The position numbers and the translations under genes were made by a program. The notes below the pieces were generated by a model. That model had not been told where the DNA came from, ran no database searches, and worked only from the letters and a program-made list of their open reading frames with translations. Below, one piece after another: positions 45,189 to 53,012 of a DNA stretch of 64,000 bases. The stretch's first letter is position 1. Each line of letters opens with the position of its first letter. The stretch is from contig CAZNQD010000008.1 of assembly GCA_964575345.1 (NCBI GenBank), positions 1 to 64,000 of the forward strand. Reading direction: 5' to 3'. The DNA comes from UBA1402 sp964575345 (lineage in GTDB: Bacteria > Bacteroidota > Bacteroidia > Bacteroidales > UBA1402).

Positions 45189-46061
45189 TTACAAAACCGT
45201 AGTGTCTTTGACTATAGGGGCCGTGGTTCTGTTAATAATACCCGGCCCTTTGTAGTAATACAGAGCTTCAGGCATCTTTTGCTGAATTTTGGCTATACGC
45301 TTGGCGTCGGTAGGGTGAGTGCTCAAAAATTCCGGAATCGCAGCCCCTCCGGACGCTGACATTTTGGTCCAAAAAGCGGCAGCTTCCTGAGGATGGTAGC
45401 CGCTCATCGCCATAAAAAGCAAGCCCAGTTCGTCGGCTTCGTATTCCTGTTTGCGGGCATAAGGCATCATTACTCCCAACTGGGCTCCCAGTCCGAATGC
45501 CGTAGCGGCAATGTTTCGCTTGGTTTCTGATGTGCCGGCCAAAAGCCCGCCGGCAATTTCCCCGCCGAATTGCAGGGCTATTTGTTGACTGATTCTTTCA
45601 GTGGAATGTTTGGCGATGACATGGGCGATTTCGTGCGCTATGACAACGGCCAAACGGGCCTCGGTTTCGGCTACAGGAAGCATGCCGGTGAAGACAACAA
45701 CTTTGCCGCCGGGCATGGCAAAAGCGTTAACGCTGCTGTCTTTGACCAGGCTGAATTCCCAGTCAATGTTTTCCAGTTCGTAGGCCCTGCCGTTGAATTT
45801 CATAAAACTTTCTACAGATTCCGCCATCGAACGGCCGATACGATTGATCATTTCTGCGTCAGCCGTATTAACCACAACTTCTGCGCTGTCCATAAAACTG
45901 CGGTATTCTTGCAAGCTTAATTCGAGCACTTCCTGGTCGGAAACCAACATAAGTTGTTTTCTTCCGGTAAGAAAAACGCTACTGCAGGATGCTAAAAGAA
46001 AAGCAGCCAATAAGCCGGCAATAAAATTTTTTGCGCTTAGGGTGTATAAATTTGTTTTCAT
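45189..46061 (-). CDS. M48-family metalloprotease lipoprotein
   Basis: From the ATG at 46061 this protein has 290 residues; a TTG at 46070 adds three. The signal ends LLASC (about residue 25), so it is a lipoprotein. The zinc motif HEIAH lies in AVVIAHEIAHVIAKHSTERISQQ, and the downstream glutamate ligand is in ARKQEYEADELGLLFMAMSGY. This matches periplasmic M48 peptidases of the LoiP/BepA type that handle misfolded outer-membrane proteins. It lies 26 bp after etfB on the same strand, where etfA would be expected. Confidence 0.9.
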   Translation of the reverse strand: MKTNLYTLSAKNFIAGLLAAFLLASCSSVFLTGRKQLMLVSDQEVLELSLQEYRSFMDSAEVVVNTADAEMINRIGRSMAESVESFMKFNGRAYELENIDWEFSLVKDSSVNAFAMPGGKVVVFTGMLPVAETEARLAVVIAHEIAHVIAKHSTERISQQIALQFGGEIAGGLLAGTSETKRNIAATAFGLGAQLGVMMPYARKQEYEADELGLLFMAMSGYHPQEAAAFWTKMSASGGAAIPEFLSTHPTDAKRIAKIQQKMPEALYYYKGPGIINRTTAPIVKDTTVL

Positions 46062-46087
46062 AGGATTCAATTATAAAAGCAGTAATA

Positions 46088-46957
46088 CTATCCAATGGTG
46101 TGGTTTTCAAGTAAAGTTTTGATCAAGGTCTCGATTTCTGCATCTGTTGATTGAAGCATCATGTTTTCTTTGGCCTGGAAAACAACGCTTTCGATTTTTT
46201 TGACCTTGGTAGGAGAGCCGGATAAACCGCAAAGGGCTTTATCGGCCTTAATAAAATCCACGTCCCAAACCGGAATGTTTAAATCGCTTCTTTGTTCGCA
46301 AAGAGCTTTAAATTTTGGATTATCTTCGGCTTCGAGTGCTGTAAGAGCGTATTTGTATTTAAGGACTCTCCTGGCGTTACGCGGCCTGCAGGTTTTGGCA
46401 GAGCCATTCACTGTAATCAGTGCGGGCAGGGGCGAGAGTACCACTTCGATTCCTCTGGGCAGACGACGCTTAATGCGAATTTGTTTATTCTCCGGATCGA
46501 GCTCTAAAATTTCTTCGGCATAGGTCACCTGGTGCATTTTGAGTTTTTCGGCCACCTGGGGGCCTACTTGTGCGGTATCGCCGTCGATGGCCTGTCTTCC
46601 TCCAATGATTAAATCAAGCTGTCCCATTTTTTGGATGGCTTTCGAGAGGGCGTAAGAGGTGGCCAGAGTGTCGGCTCCTGCAAAGGCCTTGTCACTCAGC
46701 AAGATGCCCCCGTCTGCCCCTCTGTATAGAGCTTCCCGTATCAATTCAGCCGCCCTGGGAGGTCCCATGGTTAATACCTGAATAGAAGTGTCCGGAAATT
46801 GTTCTTTGATGCCCAATGCCATTTCGAGCGCGTTGAGGTCTTCGGGATTGAAAATGGCCGGCAAAATAGCTCTGTTGACAGTGCCATCTTCTTTCATGGC
46901 ATCTTTTCCAACGTTGCGGGTGTCGGGTACTTGTTTGGCTAAAACGACGATTCTCAT
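46088..46957 (-). CDS. etfB: Electron transfer flavoprotein beta subunit
   Basis: This 289-residue EtfB/FixA protein begins MRIVVLAKQVPDTRNV. It has the nucleotide-binding segment LDLIIGGRQAIDGDTAQVGPQVAEKL and the recognition-loop region PLPALITVNGSAKTCRPRNARRVLKYK. EtfB forms a heterodimer with EtfA that carries electrons from acyl-CoA dehydrogenases or in flavin-based bifurcation. The alpha subunit gene, which normally adjoins, is not in the window: the neighbours are xerD upstream (12 bp) and the M48 protease downstream. Either etfA lies elsewhere or this locus was rearranged. Confidence 0.93.
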   Translation of the reverse strand: MRIVVLAKQVPDTRNVGKDAMKEDGTVNRAILPAIFNPEDLNALEMALGIKEQFPDTSIQVLTMGPPRAAELIREALYRGADGGILLSDKAFAGADTLATSYALSKAIQKMGQLDLIIGGRQAIDGDTAQVGPQVAEKLKMHQVTYAEEILELDPENKQIRIKRRLPRGIEVVLSPLPALITVNGSAKTCRPRNARRVLKYKYALTALEAEDNPKFKALCEQRSDLNIPVWDVDFIKADKALCGLSGSPTKVKKIESVVFQAKENMMLQSTDAEIETLIKTLLENHTIG

Positions 46958-46969
46958 ATGAAAGGATTA

Positions 46970-47863
46970 TTATATAGTGTTTCTGGGATGGAATTCCATC
47001 AGTTGTTGTCTTAAGTAGGCGGAGTCGAGATGGGTATATATCTCGGTGGTCTGAATGTTCTCGTGTCCGAGCATTTGTTGAATGACGCGCAGATTGGCCC
47101 CTCCCTCAAGCAGGTGGGTGGCAAAAGAATGCCTCAAAGTATGGGGCCCGATGTTTTTGTTAATACCGGCCAACAAGGCTTGTTCTTTGATTATTTTAAA
47201 AACCATGGAACGGGAAAGTTTATATCCGCGACGGTTCAAAAATACAAAATCTTCCTGATTCTTTTGTCTGGGCAGCAGATTTCTGTCAATTAACCAAAGC
47301 GAGATTTCCCTTATCGCTTTATGAGAAATGGGCACCAGTCGCTGTTTGCTCCCTTTGCCTTCGACCAGTAAATACTCCTCTTTAAAATAACAGCATGAAA
47401 GCTTCAGCCCGATTAGCTCAGAAACCCGCAGGCCGCAGCTGTAGAGTGTTTCAAGCATGGCTTTGTTGCGCTGGCCTTCTTTGCGCGACAAGTCAATACC
47501 GGCCAGAAGCTTGTCGATTTCGTCGACGGAGAGTACTTCGGGCAGCTTCTTGCCAAGCCGTGGCGTTTCGATGAGTTCGGTAGGATCGGCCGAAATAAAA
47601 TCTTCTATCAGCAAAAAGCCGTAAAAAGATTTGATTCCGGAAAGAATTCTGGCCTGCGAGCGCGCACTGATACCAAGGTCTCTCAGCTGACATAGAAATT
47701 CTTCCAGGTCCTCATGCTTAAGTTCTGTCAGGGATTTGTTGCCGCTATAATCTATAAGTTTTTGTAAATCGCTCATATAGGCAACAAGGGTATTTTCTGA
47801 TAGAGATTTCTCCAGTTTGAGAAAAGCCCGGTATTTTCTTATACAATCGGAAGCTGTCGTCAT
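46970..47863 (-). CDS. xerD: Tyrosine recombinase XerD (or XerC)
   Basis: This 297-residue tyrosine recombinase of normal Xer length resolves chromosome dimers at dif. The catalytic set is complete: R146 (YSCGLRVSEL), K170 (VEGKGSKQR), H241 and R244 (HTLRHSFATHLL), H267 (LGHENIQTTEIYTH) and nucleophile Y276. The N-terminal SAM-like domain is present (LSENTLVAYMSDLQKL). No flanking repeats, cargo or phage genes suggest a mobile element, so I read it as the chromosomal enzyme. XerC and XerD cannot be told apart firmly without comparison. It leads xerD-etfB-M48. Confidence 0.92.
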   Translation of the reverse strand: MTTASDCIRKYRAFLKLEKSLSENTLVAYMSDLQKLIDYSGNKSLTELKHEDLEEFLCQLRDLGISARSQARILSGIKSFYGFLLIEDFISADPTELIETPRLGKKLPEVLSVDEIDKLLAGIDLSRKEGQRNKAMLETLYSCGLRVSELIGLKLSCCYFKEEYLLVEGKGSKQRLVPISHKAIREISLWLIDRNLLPRQKNQEDFVFLNRRGYKLSRSMVFKIIKEQALLAGINKNIGPHTLRHSFATHLLEGGANLRVIQQMLGHENIQTTEIYTHLDSAYLRQQLMEFHPRNTI

Positions 47864-47871
47864 ATTTTTTT

Positions 47872-47879
47872 TACCTTTG
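47872..47879 (+). promoter_or_regulatory. Putative -7 element for the aroQ operon
   Basis: TACCTTTG fits TAnnTTTG, just 9 nt from the divergent xerD start codon and about 80 nt before the aroQ ATG at 47960. The implied leader of about 75 nt contains an in-frame ATG at 47906 that would add 18 unconserved residues to AroQ. Confidence 0.4.
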
Positions 47880-47959
47880 TCAGGCAGAAAATGTGAACTG
47901 CATACATGGCAGGCGGAGCAAAAATAGTAATAATAGAGGAACAGCTAAATTTTAAATGT

Positions 47960-48385
47960 ATGAAAATTGCCATCATCAATGGGCCTAACCTTAATCTCCT
48001 TGGTAAAAGAGAACCTGATATTTACGGCTCGCAAAACTTCGAAACATATTTAGAAGTTTTAAAAATGGACTATCCTCAGATAGAATTTGAGTACTTTCAA
48101 TCCAATCACGAAGGAGCCATTATTGACAAGCTTCATGAAACCGGATTCAGCTACGACGGCATTATTTTAAATGCTGCAGCCTACACCCACACTTCCATTG
48201 CGATTGGTGATGCCATAAAAGCTATACAAACACCGGTAATCGAAGTTCATATTTCGGATATTTACAAAAGAGAAGAATTTCGCCATATTTCCAGAACGGA
48301 AGCTGCGTGCATAGCCAGCTTTGTTGGCTATGGAATGGAATCATACCGTATGGCGGTAGAGGCATTGTTACAATATGTTTCGTAA
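47960..48385 (+). CDS. aroQ: Type II 3-dehydroquinate dehydratase
   Basis: This 141-residue dodecameric enzyme converts 3-dehydroquinate to 3-dehydroshikimate in the shikimate pathway. The start at 47960 gives the canonical MKIAIINGPNLNLLGKREP. Active-site segments are all present: EPDIYG with Tyr22, FQSNHEGAIID, LNAAAYTHTSIAI and VIEVHISDIYKREEFRH. It probably heads a plus-strand operon with the O-methyltransferase, rbfA, LolC/E and the serine protease. Confidence 0.96.
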   Translation: MKIAIINGPNLNLLGKREPDIYGSQNFETYLEVLKMDYPQIEFEYFQSNHEGAIIDKLHETGFSYDGIILNAAAYTHTSIAIGDAIKAIQTPVIEVHISDIYKREEFRHISRTEAACIASFVGYGMESYRMAVEALLQYVS

Positions 48386-48396
48386 TTGTGTAGTGA

Positions 48397-49029
48397 ATGG
48401 ATGAGCTTTTGGAAAAGTACATCTGTAGCCGTATTGATCCTGAACCTGAATTGTTGAAAGAGCTCAGAAGGGAAACGTATGTGCGTTTTTTAAATCCCAG
48501 GATGTTGTCCGGCCATTTGCAGGGGCGGGTGCTGGTTATGTTGTGCAAAATGATCCGTCCCCGCAGGGTACTGGAGCTGGGAACCTTTACCGGCTATTCC
48601 GCACTATGCCTGGCCGAGGGCCTGCCCAAAGGCTCACGCATTCTGAGCATAGACCACAACGATGAGCTGGAAGAGTATGTGAGAATCTGGTTTTCGAGAT
48701 CAGAACTGGGTTCAAAGATTGATCTTCTTTTTGGAGAAGCGGTTGATTTAATTCCTAAACTGACCGAATCTTTCGATCTGGTGTATATGGATATTGACAA
48801 AAGAGACTATAAAAGCTGTTATGACTTATTGCTTCAGCAATTATCAGGCGGTGCTTTTATTTTGATTGATAACACTTTGTGGAATGGCAAGCCCATGGAG
48901 GAAATTTCCTACAAAGATGCTCAAAGCCTTGCCATTGCAAATTTTAACGATTATATTGCAGCAGATTCCCGGGTGGAAAAAATCATACTGCCCATCCGCG
49001 ACGGATTGACTATTCTACGCATAAAATAA
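48397..49029 (+). CDS. Class I SAM-dependent O-methyltransferase
   Basis: This 210-residue protein is of the catechol/caffeoyl-CoA O-methyltransferase type. SAM motif I is VLELGTFTGYSALCLAEGLP, motif II is ILSIDHNDEL, and the metal-binding acids are in FDLVYMDIDKRDY with FILIDNTLWNGK. The native substrate is unknown; relatives methylate catechol-like hydroxyls. It lies 11 bp after aroQ and 20 bp before rbfA. Confidence 0.9.
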   Translation: MDELLEKYICSRIDPEPELLKELRRETYVRFLNPRMLSGHLQGRVLVMLCKMIRPRRVLELGTFTGYSALCLAEGLPKGSRILSIDHNDELEEYVRIWFSRSELGSKIDLLFGEAVDLIPKLTESFDLVYMDIDKRDYKSCYDLLLQQLSGGAFILIDNTLWNGKPMEEISYKDAQSLAIANFNDYIAADSRVEKIILPIRDGLTILRIK

Positions 49030-49049
49030 AAACACATAATAACAGAAAG

Positions 49050-49385
49050 ATGGAAACTACCAGACAAAATAAAATAAGCCGGCTTTTACAAAAAGAACTT
49101 AGCGAAGTGTTCCGGCAACAGACCACAGCACTCCCGGGCACTATGGTTACAGTCAGCGTGGTCCGTGTCAGTTCAGATCTGAGTGTAGCCAAGGCTTACC
49201 TGAGTCTTTTTCCGCCTGAAAAAAGCAAAGAAATGCTCGGAAACATACAGAACAATGCCAAATCCATCCGTTACGAGATGGCCCAAAGGCTGCGCTTTCA
49301 GCTTCGGAAGATGCCCGAATTGAGTTTCTTTCTGGACGATTCGCTGGATTATGTTCAAAATATAGAAGAGTTGCTCAAAAAATGA
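49050..49385 (+). CDS. rbfA: Ribosome-binding factor A
   Basis: This 111-residue KH-fold protein helps 16S rRNA 5'-end processing and cold adaptation. It begins RQNKISRLLQKELSEVFRQQ. The core is MVTVSVVRVSSDLSVAKAYLSLFP, and the closing segment is RFQLRKMPELSFFLDDSLDYVQNIEELL. Its stop overlaps the following LolC/E start by 4 bp. Its placement in an aroQ-type operon, not beside nusA-infB as in E. coli, is worth noting. Confidence 0.95.
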   Translation: METTRQNKISRLLQKELSEVFRQQTTALPGTMVTVSVVRVSSDLSVAKAYLSLFPPEKSKEMLGNIQNNAKSIRYEMAQRLRFQLRKMPELSFFLDDSLDYVQNIEELLKK

Positions 49386-50599
49386 ATGTTGCATTTCATA
49401 TTGCCCGTCGTTATCTTTTTTCCAAAAAATCACACAATGCCATCAATATTATTTCGATGGTTTCGGTTTTCGGAGTTGCGGCGGCCACTATAGCAATGGT
49501 TTGTACCCTTTCGGTTTTCAACGGCTTTCAGGACTTGTTGACAGGTCTGTACAAAAACTTTGAACCCGAGCTTAAGATTCGTGCATTTGAAGGAAAAACA
49601 TTCAGACCGGGCCCTGAATTTGACCTTATACGTACTCATAAAGGGGTCGCAGTCTTTTGTGAGAGTATAGAAGAAAACGCTCTGGTCAGGTACAAGGGAA
49701 GTCAGGCCAGTGCTTTAGTCAAAGGCGTCTCGGACAATTTTTCCGAGCTGGCAAATATGGACAGCCTCGTTTATGTCGGTAAATTTGTTCTCGAAGAAGA
49801 GGGTTTTCAATTTGCCAGTATAGGCATTGGTCTGGCAAGTTTGTTAGGTACCGGGAGTTCCTTTATTGATCCGGTAACACTTTACGCTCCCAAAAGAACA
49901 GGTTCGCTAAATCCCCTGAATCCCGCATCGGCTTTTAAAACCCGACGTATTTTACTCGCGGCCAGTTTTGGCGTCGATCAACCCGAATACGACGATCAGC
50001 TCATTATCGTGCCATTGAGTTTTGCCAGAGAGTTGTTTGAATATACCGATGAATTGAGTTCAGTGGAATTGAAACTGAAAAAAGGCGCTAATCTTCAGCG
50101 GATTAAAGAGGAGTTCCGTCAGCTTTTGGGCCCGGATTTTATCGTAAATGACCTGCAGGAACAAAAAGCAGATGTATACCGCATCAATCGGGTAGAAAAA
50201 TGGATTACCTACCTGATTTTGTGCTTTATTTTGCTTATTGCCTTGTTTAATGTGATCGGATCCTTGTCTATGCTGATAATCGAAAAAAAGCAGGATGCCG
50301 GCATTCTTAAGCGCCTGGGCGCCGATCACAAGACCATCCGAAAAGTGTTTTTGTACGAAGGCGTTATGATTGCTTTTTTAGGCGCTTTTTCGGGCATTTT
50401 ACTGGGAGTATTGCTTTGCCTGATTCAGCAACATTTTGGATTTATAAGACTGGGGCGTGGTGATTTTATTGTTGATGCCTATCCTGTGCTAGTTAAGGCA
50501 GGTGATTTGTTTTTTATTTTGCTCACGGTTTTGGCTGTCAGTTTGCCTTCTGTATGGTGGCCGGTACATTATTACTTTAAAAAAGATGAACTTCCTTAG
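49382..50599 (+). CDS. LolC/LolE-family ABC transporter permease
   Basis: This 405-residue protein has the FtsX/LolC-E topology: one N-terminal helix (about 20-45), a large periplasmic domain (about 50-265), and three C-terminal helices. The start AFHIARRYLFSKKSHNAINIISMVSVFGVAAATIAM is typical of lipoprotein-releasing permeases. It should drive lipoproteins from the inner membrane to a carrier together with a LolD ATPase, which is not in this window. It overlaps rbfA by 4 bp and the serine protease by 14 bp. Confidence 0.88.
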   Translation: MNVAFHIARRYLFSKKSHNAINIISMVSVFGVAAATIAMVCTLSVFNGFQDLLTGLYKNFEPELKIRAFEGKTFRPGPEFDLIRTHKGVAVFCESIEENALVRYKGSQASALVKGVSDNFSELANMDSLVYVGKFVLEEEGFQFASIGIGLASLLGTGSSFIDPVTLYAPKRTGSLNPLNPASAFKTRRILLAASFGVDQPEYDDQLIIVPLSFARELFEYTDELSSVELKLKKGANLQRIKEEFRQLLGPDFIVNDLQEQKADVYRINRVEKWITYLILCFILLIALFNVIGSLSMLIIEKKQDAGILKRLGADHKTIRKVFLYEGVMIAFLGAFSGILLGVLLCLIQQHFGFIRLGRGDFIVDAYPVLVKAGDLFFILLTVLAVSLPSVWWPVHYYFKKDELP

Positions 50600-52859
50600 G
50601 AATGCTTACCGGAGAACGCTGGTGATCGCAGGCCTCCTCTCCTGGTTGTTTGCCTTGGATTTTTCTCCTTTGCAGGCCCAGCGTTCTTATGGAGGCAGGC
50701 CTTTGTCCATGGAAGAGGAAGTGGCCTATGTCCGCGGCCTGGCTGATTACGTGGTGGATTTGCCTGCCTTTGACGTGGACTCTTTGCTACGTGAAGATTC
50801 CATCTATCACAATCCCAACGGAGCGCTGCGTTTTGCCCATAAATTGTTTGTAGATCTGGGACCGGAGAATTCCGGCATTACTTTCAATCTGAAAGACGGT
50901 ACCAAAATATGGAAACTGGGCTTGCGTTCCCGGGGAGCCTACAGCCTGAACGTGATTTTTGAAGAGTATATTGTGCCTCCGGGAGCCCGGCTTTATTTAT
51001 ACAATCCCGATAAGACACAAGTGATTGGATCCTTCACTTCGGACAATATGCAGGAGAGTGGCGAATTTGCCATTGCTCCGGTTGCCGGCGAAGAAATCCT
51101 GATAGAATATCACGAACCGGCTGATGCCGCTTTTTCAGGAAGACTCCGTCTTACCGAAGTGAATCACGACTACCGTGGCCTGATGCGCACAGGAACCAGG
51201 TTTGACGAACTGAATTTACCATGCGTACCCGAATTGAGTTGCGAGGCCCAATACGACAGCATCGGGCGCAGCATTTGCCTGTTGATACTTAACGGTACCA
51301 CTTTTTGTACCGGAACTTTTGTAAACAACACCGCCTGCGACGGACGTCCGCTTTTACTCACAGCCGCTCATTGTCTTGAAAACAATCCCTCACTGGCCGG
51401 CAGGACAGTGGTCTTTCTGAATTATCTTTCTCCGCGCTGCATGCATCAAATAAGGGGTTCCGAAGAGTTTTCCCTTTCGGGTTGTCAGTCTCTGGCGCTA
51501 TCTCAGGAAACAGATTATGCGCTTATGGAGCTGAGTGAGAATATTCCACCCGACTACCGCTTGTATCTGGCCGGCTGGAGCCGGGATACAGCTACCCGTT
51601 GCGAGTCGCCTTTTACCTGCATTCACCATCCCTACGGAGAAGGAAAACGCTATGCACAGACCACAGATTCTTTAACCTATGTTTCCTGGCCTTATCCCGG
51701 AGACGGTTTCGATCCGGACAGTCACTGGTCTGTTAAGCAATGGCAACAGGGACATACCTGGATTGGTTCTTCGGGGGCTCCATTGATTAATAAACACCAT
51801 CAACTGATCGGATTTCTGACCGGAGGTGACTCCGGAGGCAACAGCGGTTGCGGCCCCTATCAATTAGGTGATTTTTTTGTTCGTTTTCATAAAGCCTGGG
51901 ACTTCGAAAGCGATAGCCTCAACCAACTGGCCCATTGGCTTGATCCGCTTTCGAGCAATGTGCTTACAATAGGCGGTCTTGATCCTAACCGGGCAAATCC
52001 GGCAAGACGTATAACCAACATCAGGCGTACAGATTCTATCGCCGGGTTACGACAGGAAAATCCGGAAAATGGTTTTCTTTTCGGGCACAACAGTTTTGGT
52101 TACAATGCCTTTGCCGAAGAATTCCGCCAGGATAGCAATTCCATGCTGAAGGGGCTGTATTTGATGCCCTCGAGGGGTGTTAAAAACAGTTCCTATCCTG
52201 TCTATATAGACGTTATGAAAGGAGGAGGGCTTGCACCGGAAAAAACCCTGGCTTCCTTTGAGTTGAATCCCTATTATCTCGAATACCGCAGCCGTAATTT
52301 CCAGGAAACATCCAAAGTGCATTTTGCCAACGCCGAGAATTATATATGTTTTGATCCCCCTCTGTCGGTAGGTAAACATTTTTATGTGGCTGTCCGTTTG
52401 GTATATCCTTCCATAACTGTGGCCGGAACAGACAGCTTTGCTTTGTATGCCGCTTACCATAAAGACAGGACGGCCAAAAACACTGTATGGGTAAAAAATG
52501 GAGCAGAATGGGAGTATTTCACAACAATGAACCGCAGAGCCTACTCAAGTTCACTATGGCTCGAGCCTGTGGTTATGAAAGATACACTTTCTTTTACAGA
52601 GCCTCCCCTCGACGATACTCTCGATCAGCAAATCCCGCTGTATTATTCTTCTCAGGATAGACTGCTGTACATCTCAGTCCCAACGGGCTGGCGCAATCCT
52701 TTTGAAATTCGCATTTTCGACCTGGCCGGTCGTCTGATGTATTTTATGTCGACCGAACAGAAAAGTCTGGCACTATACATTCCTGAAAGTTTCAAAGGTT
52801 TTTATATCATTCAGTTATCCGAGCGCAGGCGGCGATATGTGCAAAAAATTGTTTTTTAA
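50586..52859 (+). CDS. Secreted trypsin-like serine protease with T9SS-like C-terminal domain
   Basis: This protein has 757 residues from the ATG at 50586, which overlaps the permease gene by 14 bp. A signal peptide ends near LQA-QR (about 32). A prodomain of about 170 residues precedes a Cys-rich peptidase domain similar to lysyl endopeptidases. The triad is H262 (LLTAAHC), D310 (ETDYALMEL) and S396 (GSSGAPL). The last 75 residues (FEIRIFDLAGRLMYFM, then FKGFYIIQLSERRRRYVQKIVF) resemble type IX secretion sorting domains. It is therefore probably exported to the surface. No T9SS machinery gene is in the window. Confidence 0.85.
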   Translation: MNFLRNAYRRTLVIAGLLSWLFALDFSPLQAQRSYGGRPLSMEEEVAYVRGLADYVVDLPAFDVDSLLREDSIYHNPNGALRFAHKLFVDLGPENSGITFNLKDGTKIWKLGLRSRGAYSLNVIFEEYIVPPGARLYLYNPDKTQVIGSFTSDNMQESGEFAIAPVAGEEILIEYHEPADAAFSGRLRLTEVNHDYRGLMRTGTRFDELNLPCVPELSCEAQYDSIGRSICLLILNGTTFCTGTFVNNTACDGRPLLLTAAHCLENNPSLAGRTVVFLNYLSPRCMHQIRGSEEFSLSGCQSLALSQETDYALMELSENIPPDYRLYLAGWSRDTATRCESPFTCIHHPYGEGKRYAQTTDSLTYVSWPYPGDGFDPDSHWSVKQWQQGHTWIGSSGAPLINKHHQLIGFLTGGDSGGNSGCGPYQLGDFFVRFHKAWDFESDSLNQLAHWLDPLSSNVLTIGGLDPNRANPARRITNIRRTDSIAGLRQENPENGFLFGHNSFGYNAFAEEFRQDSNSMLKGLYLMPSRGVKNSSYPVYIDVMKGGGLAPEKTLASFELNPYYLEYRSRNFQETSKVHFANAENYICFDPPLSVGKHFYVAVRLVYPSITVAGTDSFALYAAYHKDRTAKNTVWVKNGAEWEYFTTMNRRAYSSSLWLEPVVMKDTLSFTEPPLDDTLDQQIPLYYSSQDRLLYISVPTGWRNPFEIRIFDLAGRLMYFMSTEQKSLALYIPESFKGFYIIQLSERRRRYVQKIVF

Positions 52860-52965
52860 AGCGTATAAATAGCCAAAATACACGGTTTTAGGACTAAAAT
52901 CTGTTAAATTGTTAATTTTCTCGGCTAAATACTGAAGGATTCAATTAAATGTTTCATTTTAAATG

Positions 52966-52973
52966 TATATTTG
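52966..52973 (+). promoter_or_regulatory. Putative -7 element for the TPR lipoprotein gene
   Basis: TATATTTG matches TAnnTTTG, 39 nt before the ATG at 53013, in an AT-rich 153-bp gap. No good -33 partner was identified. Confidence 0.4.
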
Positions 52974-53012
52974 TGGGTTGAAATTTTTACTAACAACATA
53001 ATACATTGACCC

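Noticed and set aside
46970..47863. Integrase of a mobile element
   Set aside because: The recombinase has normal Xer length and motifs. There are no attachment repeats, tRNA, cargo genes or composition change next to it.
47906..47959. Longer AroQ with an 18-residue N-terminal extension
   Set aside because: The extension is unlike type II dehydroquinases, which begin at the MKIAIINGPNLNLLG segment encoded from 47960.
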